Shown piece after piece: positions 49,302 through 57,906 of a stretch of DNA of 64,000 bases. A model generated the notes under the pieces. The model did no database searches, was not told the DNA's origin, and was given only the letters and a program-made list of their open reading frames with translations. This DNA is from Nocardioides humi (GTDB lineage Bacteria > Actinomycetota > Actinomycetes > Propionibacteriales > Nocardioidaceae). The translations under genes were made by a program, and so were the position numbers. Each line of letters opens with the position of its first letter. Within the stretch, counting starts at the first letter, position 1. The stretch lies in contig NZ_CP041146.1 of assembly GCF_006494775.1 (NCBI RefSeq), positions 3,968,001-4,032,000 of the forward strand, written 5' to 3'.

Positions 49302-50771
49302 ATGACGACCACGCTCGAACCGGGCAGTGCCGCCCCCGCCGAGGCCGGCGCCACCTCCGGGATCGCCACGATCGCCGAGGCGGCGGCTGCCCTCCGCGCC
49401 GGCACGACGACCAGCGTCGACCTGGTCAACCAGGTCCTCGCCGTCGCCGACCGGCTCGACGCCGCCACCGGCATGTTCCTCGACCGCTACACCGAGTCCG
49501 CGCTCGCGGCGGCCGAGGCGGCCGACGCCGACCTCGCGGCGGGCAAGGACCTCGGCCCGCTGCACGGCATCCCACTCGGCATCAAGGACATCATCACCAC
49601 CGCCGAGGGACCGACCACGGCGCAGAGCATGATCCACGACCGCACCGCCCTCGCGGGCGACGCCGTGGTGGTCGAGCGGCTGCGCTCGGCCGGCGGGATC
49701 GTGATGGGCAAGCTCACCACCTCCGAGTTCGCGATCGGGGCGCCCGACGGGTGGAGCGGGATGCCGGTGCCGCGCAACCCGTGGTCGCTCGAGCACTCGC
49801 CGGGCGGCTCCAGCGCGGGATCCGGTGTCGCGGTCGCCGCCGGCGGCGTGCTCGGCGCCCTCGGCACCGACACCGGCGGCTCCATCCGGATCCCCGCCGC
49901 CTACTGCGGCATCACCGGCCTGATGCCGACTTTCGGCCGGGTGCCGAAGTCGGGCTGCGTGCCGCTCGGGTTCAGCCTCGACCACATCGGACCGATGGCC
50001 CGCTCCGCCAAGGACTGCGCGCTGATGCTCGACGTCATGGCCGGGTACGACGCCAGCGACCTGTGTGCGATCGACGTACCCGCCGACGACTACTCCGGCG
50101 CGCTGACCGGCGACCTGACCGGCGTACGGATCGGCGTGGACCGGCTGGCCCGGTTCGGCGGGGACGCCGAGGACCCGGCCCTGCCCGGAGCCTTCGACGC
50201 CGCGGTCGCCGCCCTGGCCCAGCGGGGCGCCGAGATCGTGGAGATCGAGTTGCCGTTCTACGACGAGATGTCGACCGCCGACTGGGTGATCATGCTCAGC
50301 GAGGCACTCTCCTATCACCGCCCCGACCTGCAGTCACGATGGCTCGACTACGGCAGCGCCACGCGCCGGATGCTCAAGCAGGGCGCGCTCTACTCGGCGA
50401 TGGACTACGTCCAGGCCCAGCGCGCGCGGACCGTCGGCGTCCAGGCTCTGAACGCCGTCTACGAGACCGTCGACCTGATCGTCACGCCCACCGCGGCCGC
50501 CGGTGCGCCGGCCATCGACGCGCTCTACCGGATGGCGGCGGCCCCTGGGAAGGGCCTGTTCTCCTCGATCTACACCGGCTACTGGGACACCACCGGGAAC
50601 CCGGTGCTCAGCCTGCCCATCGGCCTCACCGCCGAGGGGCTGCCGCTCGGGCTGCAGATCGCGGGCCGGCCCTTCGAGGAGGCGCTCGTCCTCCGCGCGG
50701 GCGACGCCTACCAGCAGGTCTCCGACTGGCACCTGCAGGTGCCGACGACCTCTGTGGCGGTGGTGGCATGA
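49302..50771 (+). CDS. Amidase-signature hydrolase 1
   Basis: A 489-residue amidase-signature enzyme. Catalytic residues are Lys95 (GIPLGIKDIIT), cis-Ser170/171 (GGSSAGSG) and nucleophile Ser194 (GTDTGGSIRIPA), so it should be active. It has an N-terminal extension of about 20 Ala/Gly-rich residues not found in copies 2 and 3. The C-terminal TGYWDTTGNPVLSLPIGLTAEGLPLGLQIAGRPFEE is typical of GatA/AtzE relatives. It overlaps amidase 2 by ATGA. Substrate unknown. Confidence 0.9.
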   Translation: MTTTLEPGSAAPAEAGATSGIATIAEAAAALRAGTTTSVDLVNQVLAVADRLDAATGMFLDRYTESALAAAEAADADLAAGKDLGPLHGIPLGIKDIITTAEGPTTAQSMIHDRTALAGDAVVVERLRSAGGIVMGKLTTSEFAIGAPDGWSGMPVPRNPWSLEHSPGGSSAGSGVAVAAGGVLGALGTDTGGSIRIPAAYCGITGLMPTFGRVPKSGCVPLGFSLDHIGPMARSAKDCALMLDVMAGYDASDLCAIDVPADDYSGALTGDLTGVRIGVDRLARFGGDAEDPALPGAFDAAVAALAQRGAEIVEIELPFYDEMSTADWVIMLSEALSYHRPDLQSRWLDYGSATRRMLKQGALYSAMDYVQAQRARTVGVQALNAVYETVDLIVTPTAAAGAPAIDALYRMAAAPGKGLFSSIYTGYWDTTGNPVLSLPIGLTAEGLPLGLQIAGRPFEEALVLRAGDAYQQVSDWHLQVPTTSVAVVA

Positions 50772-52207
50772 GCGACGACAGCACCGTTCCTCTGACCCTG
50801 ACCGGGGTGGCGGCCGCGCTGCGGGCCGGCACGGTGACCAGCGTCGAGCTGGTTCAGCGGGCCGTCGCCGTCGCGGATGCCCAGGACGCCGCGGTCGGGA
50901 TGTTCGTGGACCGCTACACCGAGTCCGCCCTGGCGGCGGCGGAGGCGGCTGACGCGGATCTCGCGGCCGGTCGGGAGGTCGGGCCGCTGCACGGCATCCC
51001 GCTCGGCATCAAGGACATCATCACCACCCGCGAGGGCGTCACCACCGGGCAGAGCCTGGTGCACGACCGGGACGCGATGTCGGGCGATGCCGTCGTCGTG
51101 GACCGGCTCCGCTCCGCCGGCGGCATCGTGCTGGGCAAGCTGACCACGATGGAGTTCGCCATCGGCGCGCCGGACGAGACCAAGCCGTTCCCGATCCCGC
51201 GCAACCCCTGGCACCTCGAGCACTGGGCGGGCGGCTCCAGCTCCGGCTCGGGCAGCTCGGTCGCGACCGGTGCGGTGCTCGGCGCGCTCGGCACCGACAC
51301 CGGCGGCTCGATCCGGATCCCCGCGTCCTTCTGCGGGATCTCCGGGCTGATGCCGACCTTCGGCCGCGTGCCGAAGTCGGGCTGCATCCCGCTCGGCTAC
51401 AGCCTCGACCACATCGGACCGATGGCCCGCTCCGCCAGGGACTGCGCGGTGATGCTCGAGGTGATGGCGGGGTACGACGCCAGCGACCTGTGCGCGATCG
51501 ACGTGCCGGCCGATGACTACTCCGGTGCGCTGAGCGGTGACCTGAGCGGTGACCTGAGCGGGGTGCGGATCGGGGTGGACCGGCTGGCCCGGATCTCCGG
51601 CGCGTACGAGGACCCGTCGCTCCCGGCGGCCTTCGACGCCGCCGTCGCCGTGCTGGAGGCGCGCGGCGCCACGGTCGTCGAGGTCGAGGTGCCGTTCTAC
51701 GCGGAGATGTCGACGGCGGACATGGTCATCATGCTGAGCGAGGCCTTCGCCTATCACCGCCCGGACCTGCAGTCGCGGTGGGAGGACTACTTCGCCGCGC
51801 TCCGCAAGATCGTCGGCATGGCGGTGTTCTACACCGCCGCCGACGTCGTCCAGGCCCAGCGCGCCCGCACCGTCGGGATCCGGGCGCTGAACGCGGTCTA
51901 CGAGACGGTCGACCTGATCGTCACCCCGACGGCCGCGGGCGGCGCGATGTCCTTCGAGGACCTCGCCCAGGGTCTCCTGGGACTGCGGAACCCCAGCTTC
52001 ACCGGCTACTGGGACACCACCGGCAACCCGGTGCTCAGCGTTCCGATGGGATTCACGGCCGGCGGCCTGCCGCTCGGTCTCCAGGTCGCCGGCCGCCCGT
52101 TCGAGGAGGCCCTCGTGCTGCGTGCCGGCGACGCCTACCAACAGGCCACGGACTGGCACCTGCGGGTGCCGACGCCGGCCGAGCTCACGGAAGGAGCGGC
52201 GGCATGA
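50768..52207 (+). CDS. Amidase-signature hydrolase 2
   Basis: A 479-residue close paralogue of amidase 1 over its whole length, with Lys82, cis-Ser157/158 and Ser181 all intact. Relative to copy 1 it has a four-residue insertion: a 12-bp tandem repeat encodes LSGDLSGDLSG near residue 255 where copy 1 has LTGDLTG. Between the GIKDII and TGGS motifs the PDETKPFPIPRNPWHLEHW loop differs from copy 1 but matches copy 3, which may tune the substrate pocket. It overlaps both neighbours by ATGA. Confidence 0.9.
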   Translation: MSDDSTVPLTLTGVAAALRAGTVTSVELVQRAVAVADAQDAAVGMFVDRYTESALAAAEAADADLAAGREVGPLHGIPLGIKDIITTREGVTTGQSLVHDRDAMSGDAVVVDRLRSAGGIVLGKLTTMEFAIGAPDETKPFPIPRNPWHLEHWAGGSSSGSGSSVATGAVLGALGTDTGGSIRIPASFCGISGLMPTFGRVPKSGCIPLGYSLDHIGPMARSARDCAVMLEVMAGYDASDLCAIDVPADDYSGALSGDLSGDLSGVRIGVDRLARISGAYEDPSLPAAFDAAVAVLEARGATVVEVEVPFYAEMSTADMVIMLSEAFAYHRPDLQSRWEDYFAALRKIVGMAVFYTAADVVQAQRARTVGIRALNAVYETVDLIVTPTAAGGAMSFEDLAQGLLGLRNPSFTGYWDTTGNPVLSVPMGFTAGGLPLGLQVAGRPFEEALVLRAGDAYQQATDWHLRVPTPAELTEGAAA

Positions 52208-53631
52208 CCGTCACCGAACCCACCACCCCCACCACCGAGCACCTGACCATCGCCGACGCTGCTCGGGCGCTGCGCGACGGCACCGTCACCAGCGTCCAGC
52301 TCGCCGAGCAGGCGATCGCGGCCGCGGACCGCCTCGACGATCGGGTCGGCACCTATATCAGCCGCTACGACGAGACCCTGCTCGCGTCGGCCGCCGCCGC
52401 CGACGCCGACCTCGCGGCCGGCACGGACCTCGGTCCACTGCACGGGATCCCGCTCGGCATCAAGGACATCATCACCACCCGCGAGGGCGAGACCACCGCC
52501 CAGTCGCTGGTGCTGGACCGGTCCTGGGGACAGGGCGACGCGGTCGTCGTACGACGGCTCCGGGAGGCGGGCGGGCTGATCACCGGCAAGCTCACCACCA
52601 TGGAGTACGCGATGGGCGCGCCGGACCCCGAGAAGCCGTTCCCGATCCCGCGCAACCCGTGGAACCTCGACCACTGGCCGGGCGGCTCCAGCTCGGGCAC
52701 CGGCAGCGGCGTCGCGGCCGGCATGTTCCTCGGCGGTCTCGGCACCGACACCGGCGGCTCGATCCGGATCCCCGCCATGTTCTGCGGGATCTCCGGGCTG
52801 ATGCCGACCTTCGGCCGGGTGCCGAAGTCGGGCTGCGTGCCGCTGGGCTACAGCCTCGACCACATCGGCCCGATGGCGCGGTCCGCCCACGACTGCGCCG
52901 TGCTGCTCCAGGCCCTCGCCGGGTACGACGCCAGCGACCTGTGCGCGATCGACGAGCCGGTCCCGGACTACGCGGCGGCGCTCACCGGCGACCTGACCGG
53001 ACTGACGATCGGCGTCGACCGCACCAGCGGCGCCGACCTGGCGCCGTACGTCGATCCGGCGCTGGCGCCGGCCCTCGACGCCGCGATCGCGCAGCTGGAG
53101 GCCTGGGGCGCGAGCGTCGTCGACGTCACCCTGCCCCACTACGAGCTGACGATGGCCAGCCTGTGGCCGATCAACGCCGGCGAGTCGGGCGCCTACCACC
53201 GCCCCGACGCACAGACCCGGCTCGCCGACTACGCGCGGACCATCCGGCTGGGCCTGGGCAGCGGCACCTTCTTCAGCGGTGCCGACTACGTGCAGGCGCA
53301 GCGGGTGCGACGGGTGGCCACCCTGGCCGTGGCCGAGCTGTTCGGGCAGGTCGACCTGGTGCTGACGCCGTCCGCCTGGCAGGGCGCGCTGTCGATCGCG
53401 GATCTCACCGAGGGTGACAGCGCCTCCTGGATCCGGACCGTCAACACGCCGTACTGGGACGTCACCGGACACCCGGTGATCACCGTCCCCATCGGCTTCA
53501 CCGGGGCCGGGCTCCCACTCGGCATGCAGCTGGCCGGTCGGCCGTTCGACGAGGCCACCGTTCTTCGCGCCGCCGACGCCTTCCAGAGGGACACCGACTG
53601 GCATCTCGCGGTCCCGGCGATCGCGGCCTGA
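52204..53631 (+). CDS. Amidase-signature hydrolase 3
   Basis: A 475-residue third paralogue, with Lys87, cis-Ser162/163 and Ser186 intact. It is the most divergent copy: its C-terminal half (YELTMASLWPINAGESGAYHRPDAQTRL, TYWDVTGHPVITVPIG-type region) differs from copies 1 and 2, which implies another substrate or role. It overlaps amidase 2 by ATGA and ends in a region duplicated over its stop codon (53620-53647). Confidence 0.9.
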   Translation: MTVTEPTTPTTEHLTIADAARALRDGTVTSVQLAEQAIAAADRLDDRVGTYISRYDETLLASAAAADADLAAGTDLGPLHGIPLGIKDIITTREGETTAQSLVLDRSWGQGDAVVVRRLREAGGLITGKLTTMEYAMGAPDPEKPFPIPRNPWNLDHWPGGSSSGTGSGVAAGMFLGGLGTDTGGSIRIPAMFCGISGLMPTFGRVPKSGCVPLGYSLDHIGPMARSAHDCAVLLQALAGYDASDLCAIDEPVPDYAAALTGDLTGLTIGVDRTSGADLAPYVDPALAPALDAAIAQLEAWGASVVDVTLPHYELTMASLWPINAGESGAYHRPDAQTRLADYARTIRLGLGSGTFFSGADYVQAQRVRRVATLAVAELFGQVDLVLTPSAWQGALSIADLTEGDSASWIRTVNTPYWDVTGHPVITVPIGFTGAGLPLGMQLAGRPFDEATVLRAADAFQRDTDWHLAVPAIAA

Positions 53632-53647
53632 GAATCGCGGCCTGAGA
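53620..53647. repeat. 14-bp tandem duplication over the amidase 3 stop
   Basis: ATCGCGGCCTGAGA occurs twice in a row (53620-53633 and 53634-53647). The first copy holds the stop codon of amidase 3; the second only adds spacer before the next ribosome-binding site. It looks like a recent replication-slippage event. Confidence 0.85.
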
Positions 53648-53655
53648 GGAGAGAC

Positions 53656-54237
53656 ATGACCACGGCACTGCTCGTCATCGACATGCAGAACGGCTTCGTC
53701 CACGACAAGGGCTCGCTGCCCAGCAACGGCAACGGGCTCCCGAACACCGCCGCGGTGATCGCCGAGAACCGGGACCTGATCGCGGAGGCGCGTCGCCTCG
53801 GCGTCCCGGTGATCTACACCCGGCACGTGTTCCGACCCGACTTCGTCGAGGCGCCCGCGCGGATGGAGATGCTGAAGACGATGGAGCCGGCCCCGCTCGT
53901 CCGCGGCTCCTGGGACGCCGAGGTGGTCGACGACCTCGCGCCCGCCGACGGGGACGTGATCATCGACAAGAGCCGGTACGACGCCTTCCTCTACACCGAC
54001 CTGGAGACCGTGCTCCGCGGCAAGGGGATCACCCGGCTCCTGGTCACCGGCGTGGTCACCAGTGTCTGCGTCGAGTCGACGGTGCGCTCGGGCCACCAGC
54101 GCGACTTCGACATGCTCGTCGCCTCGGACTGCGTCTCGGCGCCGGAGTCCCAGCACGGGCCGGCGCTGGAGGTGATGGCCGCGGTGTTCGCCGAGGTCGC
54201 GCCGTGGCGCGAGCTCGTGGCGGCCCACCTGCGCTGA
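53656..54237 (+). CDS. Isochorismatase-fold cysteine hydrolase
   Basis: A 193-residue hydrolase with the triad Asp9 (LVIDMQNGF), Lys105 (DKSRYDAF) and Cys138 (GVVTSVCVEST with the usual cis-peptide). Family members include nicotinamidase, biuret hydrolase, N-carbamoylsarcosine amidase and RutB, all acting on C-N bonds. Its place at the end of the amidase operon suggests it hydrolyses an upstream or downstream amide in the same pathway. An AGGAGAG site precedes the ATG. Substrate not determinable here. Confidence 0.9.
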   Translation: MTTALLVIDMQNGFVHDKGSLPSNGNGLPNTAAVIAENRDLIAEARRLGVPVIYTRHVFRPDFVEAPARMEMLKTMEPAPLVRGSWDAEVVDDLAPADGDVIIDKSRYDAFLYTDLETVLRGKGITRLLVTGVVTSVCVESTVRSGHQRDFDMLVASDCVSAPESQHGPALEVMAAVFAEVAPWRELVAAHLR

Positions 54238-54255
54238 TCCCGCCGCCCCGGTGGG

Positions 54256-55128
54256 TCAGGGGAGGGCGTAGCGGCCGTCGGGCTGCTCGGCCACCAGGCC
54301 GTCCGCGATGAGCGAGGCGAGGGCGCGCTCCCGCTGGGGCACGTCGTCCCAGGCGGCGTCGAGGCGCTCCTTGGGCACGCTGCCGTGGGTGTCGCGGAGC
54401 ACGGCGAGCAGCCGGCCACGGCACTGGCGGTCGGTGCCGGCGTAGGTCTGCACGGGGCGCGGCGGGCCGTCGTACGCCGGGGCGCCGGCCTGCTGCCAGG
54501 CGCAGGCGTCGGTGACGGGGCAGCCGCCACAGCGGGGACGGTCGGCGGTGCAGACGAGGGCGCCGAGCTCCATCACGGCGACCGACCAGGTCGCCGCGGT
54601 CGGCGGGTCGGCCGGCAGCAGCTCCGCGCCGAGGTCGCGCTCGGCGCGGGTCACCGAGCGCGCCGGGAACTCCGTGCCGGTCACGGTGCGCGCCAGCACC
54701 CGCCGGACGTTGGTGTCGAGGACGACCTGGCGCTGGCCGTACGCGAACGCCGCGACCGCGGCGGCCGTGTAGTCGCCGACGCCCGGCAGCGCCAGGAGGT
54801 CGTCGTAGGAGTCCGGGACCACGCCGCCGTGGTGCTCGGTGATCGCCGTCGCCGCGGCGTGCAGCCGCAGCGCGCGCCGCGGGTAGCCGAGCCGTCCCCA
54901 GGCCCGGACCGCCTCGCCCGACGGCTCCGCCGCCAGCGCGACCGGGGTCGGCCAGCGGGCCAGCCAGGCCTCGTGGACCGGCAGCACCCGCGCGACCGGC
55001 GTCTGCTGGAGCATGAACTCGCTGACCAGCACCGACCACGGCGTCGCGTCGGGGCGCCGCCACGGCAGGTCGCGGGCGTGCTCGTCGTACCAGCGCAGGA
55101 TCGGCTCGACCAGGGTGCTCGTCGTCAT
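54256..55128 (-). CDS. mutY: A/G-specific adenine DNA glycosylase
   Basis: Removes adenine mispaired with 8-oxoguanine. The 290-residue protein has catalytic Glu37 (SEFMLQQTPV), a helix-hairpin-helix (LLALPGVGDYTAAAVAAFAYG), Asp138 (VVLDTNVRRVLA) and a 4Fe-4S cluster C193-x6-C200-x2-C203-x5-C209. It is shorter than the E. coli enzyme; the C-terminal 8-oxoG-reading domain seems absent or reduced to a winged-helix-like tail. Converges on the hydrolase gene with an 18-bp gap. Confidence 0.92.
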   Translation of the reverse strand: MTTSTLVEPILRWYDEHARDLPWRRPDATPWSVLVSEFMLQQTPVARVLPVHEAWLARWPTPVALAAEPSGEAVRAWGRLGYPRRALRLHAAATAITEHHGGVVPDSYDDLLALPGVGDYTAAAVAAFAYGQRQVVLDTNVRRVLARTVTGTEFPARSVTRAERDLGAELLPADPPTAATWSVAVMELGALVCTADRPRCGGCPVTDACAWQQAGAPAYDGPPRPVQTYAGTDRQCRGRLLAVLRDTHGSVPKERLDAAWDDVPQRERALASLIADGLVAEQPDGRYALP

Positions 55129-55209
55129 CGCAGGTTCATTGTGACCTGTCGATCACGGCGCGCCACGCCGGGACCGGCGGGTCAGCGAGGATCGCGGGTC
55201 GCGGCTGGC

Positions 55210-55215
55210 TACCGT
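55210..55215 (+). promoter_or_regulatory. -10 box, leaderless membrane-protein gene
   Basis: TACCGT lies 6 nt before the ATG at 55222 and supports that start over a much longer frame that overlaps mutY. Confidence 0.5.
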
Positions 55216-55221
55216 CGTCCC

Positions 55222-56037
55222 ATGTCCACGTCCCGCCGTCCGGGCGCCGCTCGCGGTGCGGCGACCCGAGGACCGCTCCCGCCGGGGGTGTACTGGCGGC
55301 GCCGGGTGTTCGTGCTCGGCCTCGCCTTCGCGCTCGTGTTCGTGATCGCCCGCCTGCTCACCGCGGGCAGCGACGGCCGCTCGGGCGAGCAGCCGGCGGC
55401 GGAGCAGGCCGGTGGCCGGGTCGAGGTGACCGGGACCGTCACCGCCGGCGAGGACGCCGCCGCCGCGGAGACGGGCGGCTCGGAACCGGCCGACCCGGTC
55501 GGCGCGGCCGACCCGGGCGGGACCGAGCCCGCCACGGTGCCCACCACGCCCACCCTCGCCGAGCCCCAGGGGGAGTGCACCCCGTCCGACGTCCTCGTCA
55601 CGCCGTCGATCGCCGAAGGCGCCGTGGCCGGACGCGACGTCCCGGTGACGCTCTCGCTGCAGACCCGCAAGTCGGAGGCGTGCACCTGGCAGGTCGCCGG
55701 CGACAGTGTCGTCGTGAAGGTCTCCCAGGGCGGCAAGGACGTGTGGACCACCCGTCAGTGCCCCAAGGCGGTGCCCGCCCAGCCGGTCGTCGTACGACAG
55801 GCCGTGGCGACCGTCGTCCAGCTCACCTGGCCCGAGGCCCGCGAGTCCACCGACGGCTGCACCCGCAACGCCGGCTGGGCGAAGCCCGGGAAGTTCACCA
55901 TCGCCGCCGCCGCGCTCGGCGGTGAGCCCGCGGAGGCCCAGTTCGCGCTCGGCGCGCCGGCTCCGGAGACGATCCAGGTGACGCTGAAGGAGAAGAGGAC
56001 CAAGAAGGCCAAGAAGCCGAAGACGCCGACGAACTGA
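55222..56037 (+). CDS. Single-pass membrane protein with extracellular beta domain
   Basis: A 271-residue protein. One membrane helix lies at residues 28-45 (RRVFVLGLAFALVFVIARLL). A Gly/Ala/Pro-rich linker (to about residue 112) leads to a compact domain with four Cys (GECTPSD, EACTWQV, TRQCPKA, DGCTRNAG), likely two disulfides outside the cell. The C-terminus is Lys-rich (KRTKKAKKPKTPTN). It sits between mutY and disA, where I recall mycobacteria having a conserved membrane protein of the same plan. Function unknown. Confidence 0.78.
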   Translation: MSTSRRPGAARGAATRGPLPPGVYWRRRVFVLGLAFALVFVIARLLTAGSDGRSGEQPAAEQAGGRVEVTGTVTAGEDAAAAETGGSEPADPVGAADPGGTEPATVPTTPTLAEPQGECTPSDVLVTPSIAEGAVAGRDVPVTLSLQTRKSEACTWQVAGDSVVVKVSQGGKDVWTTRQCPKAVPAQPVVVRQAVATVVQLTWPEARESTDGCTRNAGWAKPGKFTIAAAALGGEPAEAQFALGAPAPETIQVTLKEKRTKKAKKPKTPTN

Positions 56038-56090
56038 CCGACTCGCTCCCGGGTCCGTTTGCGGCGCGGGAGCCGGGGGAGGAGCGGTCT

Positions 56091-56483
56091 GTGCACACGT
56101 CGCGAATCGCCGGGACCGCAGCCGGCCTGTTGCTGGCCGTCGCTCTGACCGGATGCGGTGGCTCGCCCGGCGACGCCAGCAGTGAGGACTTCTGCGCCGT
56201 CTGGAAGGCGGACTCCGGGAACGACGTCGACGCCGTACGGGACCGGGCCGAGGACCTCGACGAGGTCGGGACGCCCGGTGACATCGACGACGCGGCACGG
56301 AACGGGTTCGAGGTGTTCGTCGAGCAGCTCGGCGAGGTCGACGAGGCGCAGCTCAGGGAGCTCGACCAGGTGGCGGCGGACGCGTCCGGCCTCGCCGACG
56401 TCTACGGGATCGACGAGGACGACGCCGCCGACGTCATCGCCTTCTTCGACTACGCCAACGGGACCTGCGCCGACGCGGGATGA
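56091..56483 (+). CDS. Small putative lipoprotein
   Basis: A 130-residue acidic protein with a lipoprotein signal: GTAAGLLLAVALTGC, lipobox LTGC with Cys22. The mature part (CAVWKADSGNDVDAVRDRAEDL, GFEVFVEQLGEVDEAQLRELDQVAADASG) is a helical bundle of Asp/Glu-rich helices with two further Cys. The GTG start lies behind a GGAGGAG site. Unknown function. Confidence 0.78.
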   Translation: MHTSRIAGTAAGLLLAVALTGCGGSPGDASSEDFCAVWKADSGNDVDAVRDRAEDLDEVGTPGDIDDAARNGFEVFVEQLGEVDEAQLRELDQVAADASGLADVYGIDEDDAADVIAFFDYANGTCADAG

Positions 56484-56497
56484 GCCGGTGACCGGCC

Positions 56498-57571
56498 TCA
56501 GACGTAGCGCTCGAGGATGGTCGACTCGGCGAGGCGGCTGAGGCCCTCGCGGACGCTGCGGGCACGGAGCTCGCCGACGCCCTCGACGGCCTGGAGGTCG
56601 TCGATGCCGGCCGAGAGCAGCTTCTGCAGGGTGCCGAAGTGGTCGACCAGGCCCTCGATGACGGCGGTGGGCAGGCGCGGGACCTTGGTCAGCAGGCGGT
56701 ACCCACGCGGGGCGACCGCGCCGTCGAGGTGCTCGCCGGTGCCGATGCCGAGCACCCGGGCGACGGCCGAGGGGTCGACCAGGTCGGTGGAGGAGAGCTG
56801 CTCCAGCTTGGTGAGCAGGTCGAGGGGGTCGCGGCTGCGGCGGCGGGAGGGGACGTAGTCGCGGATGACCAGCTCGCGCTCGGTGTCGACGCCGGTCACC
56901 AGCTCCTCGAGCTGGAGCGCGAGCAGGCGGCCGTCGGTGCCGAGCTCGAGGACGTAGTCCTCGATCTCGCGGGCGATCCGGCTGACCATCTCCAGGCGCT
57001 GGGCGACGACGGCGACGTCGCGCACGGTCACCAGGTCCTCGATCTCCAGCGCGGACAGGGTGCTGGAGACCTCGTCGAGGCGCAGCTTGTAGCGCTCCAG
57101 GGTCGCCAGCGCCTGGTTGGCGCGGGAGAGGATCTGGCCGGAGTCCTCGAGCACGTGGCGGGTCTCCCCGACGTACGCGGCGATGATCTGCATCGACTGC
57201 GACACCGAGATCACGGGATGGCCGGTCTGCTTGGCGACCCGGTCGGCGGTGCGGTGGCGGGTGCCGGTCTCCTCCGACGGGATGCTCTGGTCGGGCATCA
57301 GGTGCACGGCCGCCCGGATGATCCGGTTGACGCCGCCGTCGACGATGATCGCGCCGTCCATCTTGGCGAGCTCGCGCAGGCCGGTGGCGGTGAACGGCAC
57401 GTCGAGCTCGAACCCGCCCGTGCACAGGCTGTCGACCAGCCGGTCCTGCCCGAGCACGATCAGCGCGCCGGTGCGCCCACGGAGGATCCGCTCGAGCCCG
57501 TCGCGCAGGGGCGTACCCGGTGCGATGGACGCGAGGGCCTCGCGGAGTCGGGGGTCGGCCGACGTGACCAC
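56498..57571 (-). CDS. disA: DNA integrity scanning diadenylate cyclase DisA
   Basis: Makes the second messenger c-di-AMP and scans DNA for branched structures. The 357-residue protein has the DGA motif (D72-A74, [11 protein letters not shown]) and RHR motif (R105-R107, GTRHRTADR), a helical spine and a C-terminal HhH DNA-binding domain ([19 protein letters not shown]). I chose the GTG at 57571, preceded by GGGAG. The GTG at 57613 overlaps the -10 box TAGGGT and cannot be transcribed from it. It lies beside radA, as in many Gram-positives. Confidence 0.94.
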   Translation of the reverse strand: MVTSADPRLREALASIAPGTPLRDGLERILRGRTGALIVLGQDRLVDSLCTGGFELDVPFTATGLRELAKMDGAIIVDGGVNRIIRAAVHLMPDQSIPSEETGTRHRTADRVAKQTGHPVISVSQSMQIIAAYVGETRHVLEDSGQILSRANQALATLERYKLRLDEVSSTLSALEIEDLVTVRDVAVVAQRLEMVSRIAREIEDYVLELGTDGRLLALQLEELVTGVDTERELVIRDYVPSRRRSRDPLDLLTKLEQLSSTDLVDPSAVARVLGIGTGEHLDGAVAPRGYRLLTKVPRLPTAVIEGLVDHFGTLQKLLSAGIDDLQAVEGVGELRARSVREGLSRLAESTILERYV

Positions 57572-57611
57572 TGGGTTGCTCCCTGCTCGATGTGCTGCTC
57601 GGACGTAGGTC

Positions 57612-57617
57612 ACCCTA
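57612..57617 (-). promoter_or_regulatory. -10 box of disA
   Basis: TAGGGT on the minus strand, 41-46 nt before the GTG at 57571. Confidence 0.5.
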
Positions 57618-57732
57618 TCCGCGCGGTGCCGTGGTCATGCGTGGATATCCGGGTCTGGTGGGTCTCGGGGCTGGTTTCGTCTCGTGGTTGGTCTGGGCAG
57701 CCGCACGGTAGCCGACCGTCCCCCGCCGTCAA

Positions 57733-57754
57733 GGACCGTCGCTTCGCTCCGTCC
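57733..57754. repeat. Dispersed palindromic repeat, related copy
   Basis: GGACCGTCGCTTCGCTCCGT followed by CC shares the centre TCGCTTCGCTC with the elements at 3803 and 60567. It lies in the 335-bp gap 57572-57906 between disA and radA. The rest of the gap holds the disA promoter and low-complexity GCC-rich repeats with no believable gene. Confidence 0.55.
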
Positions 57755-57906
57755 GCTGCGCCGCGGCTTTCGGCCGCCCCGCCCATCGGCCTGCGGGCCA
57801 CCGCCGACGCCGTTGCGCTCGCGCCCGCCGACGTGCCGCCCGCCGATGCGCCCGCCGCTGACGCGCCTGCCCTGCGCCGGGCGGCCGCAGGCGACGCGGC
57901 GGCCCG

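Noticed and set aside
53656..54237. Naming the cysteine hydrolase biuret hydrolase or nicotinamidase
   Set aside because: The triad is shared by many isochorismatase-fold enzymes and no substrate-specific motif could be confirmed by eye.
54385..56037. 550-residue frame running from mutY into the membrane-protein gene
   Set aside because: Its first half is antisense to mutY; the ATG at 55222 has a leaderless promoter and begins before the membrane helix.
57572..57613. Longer DisA start at 57613
   Set aside because: The GTG overlaps the -10 box, and the added residues are not part of the family domain.
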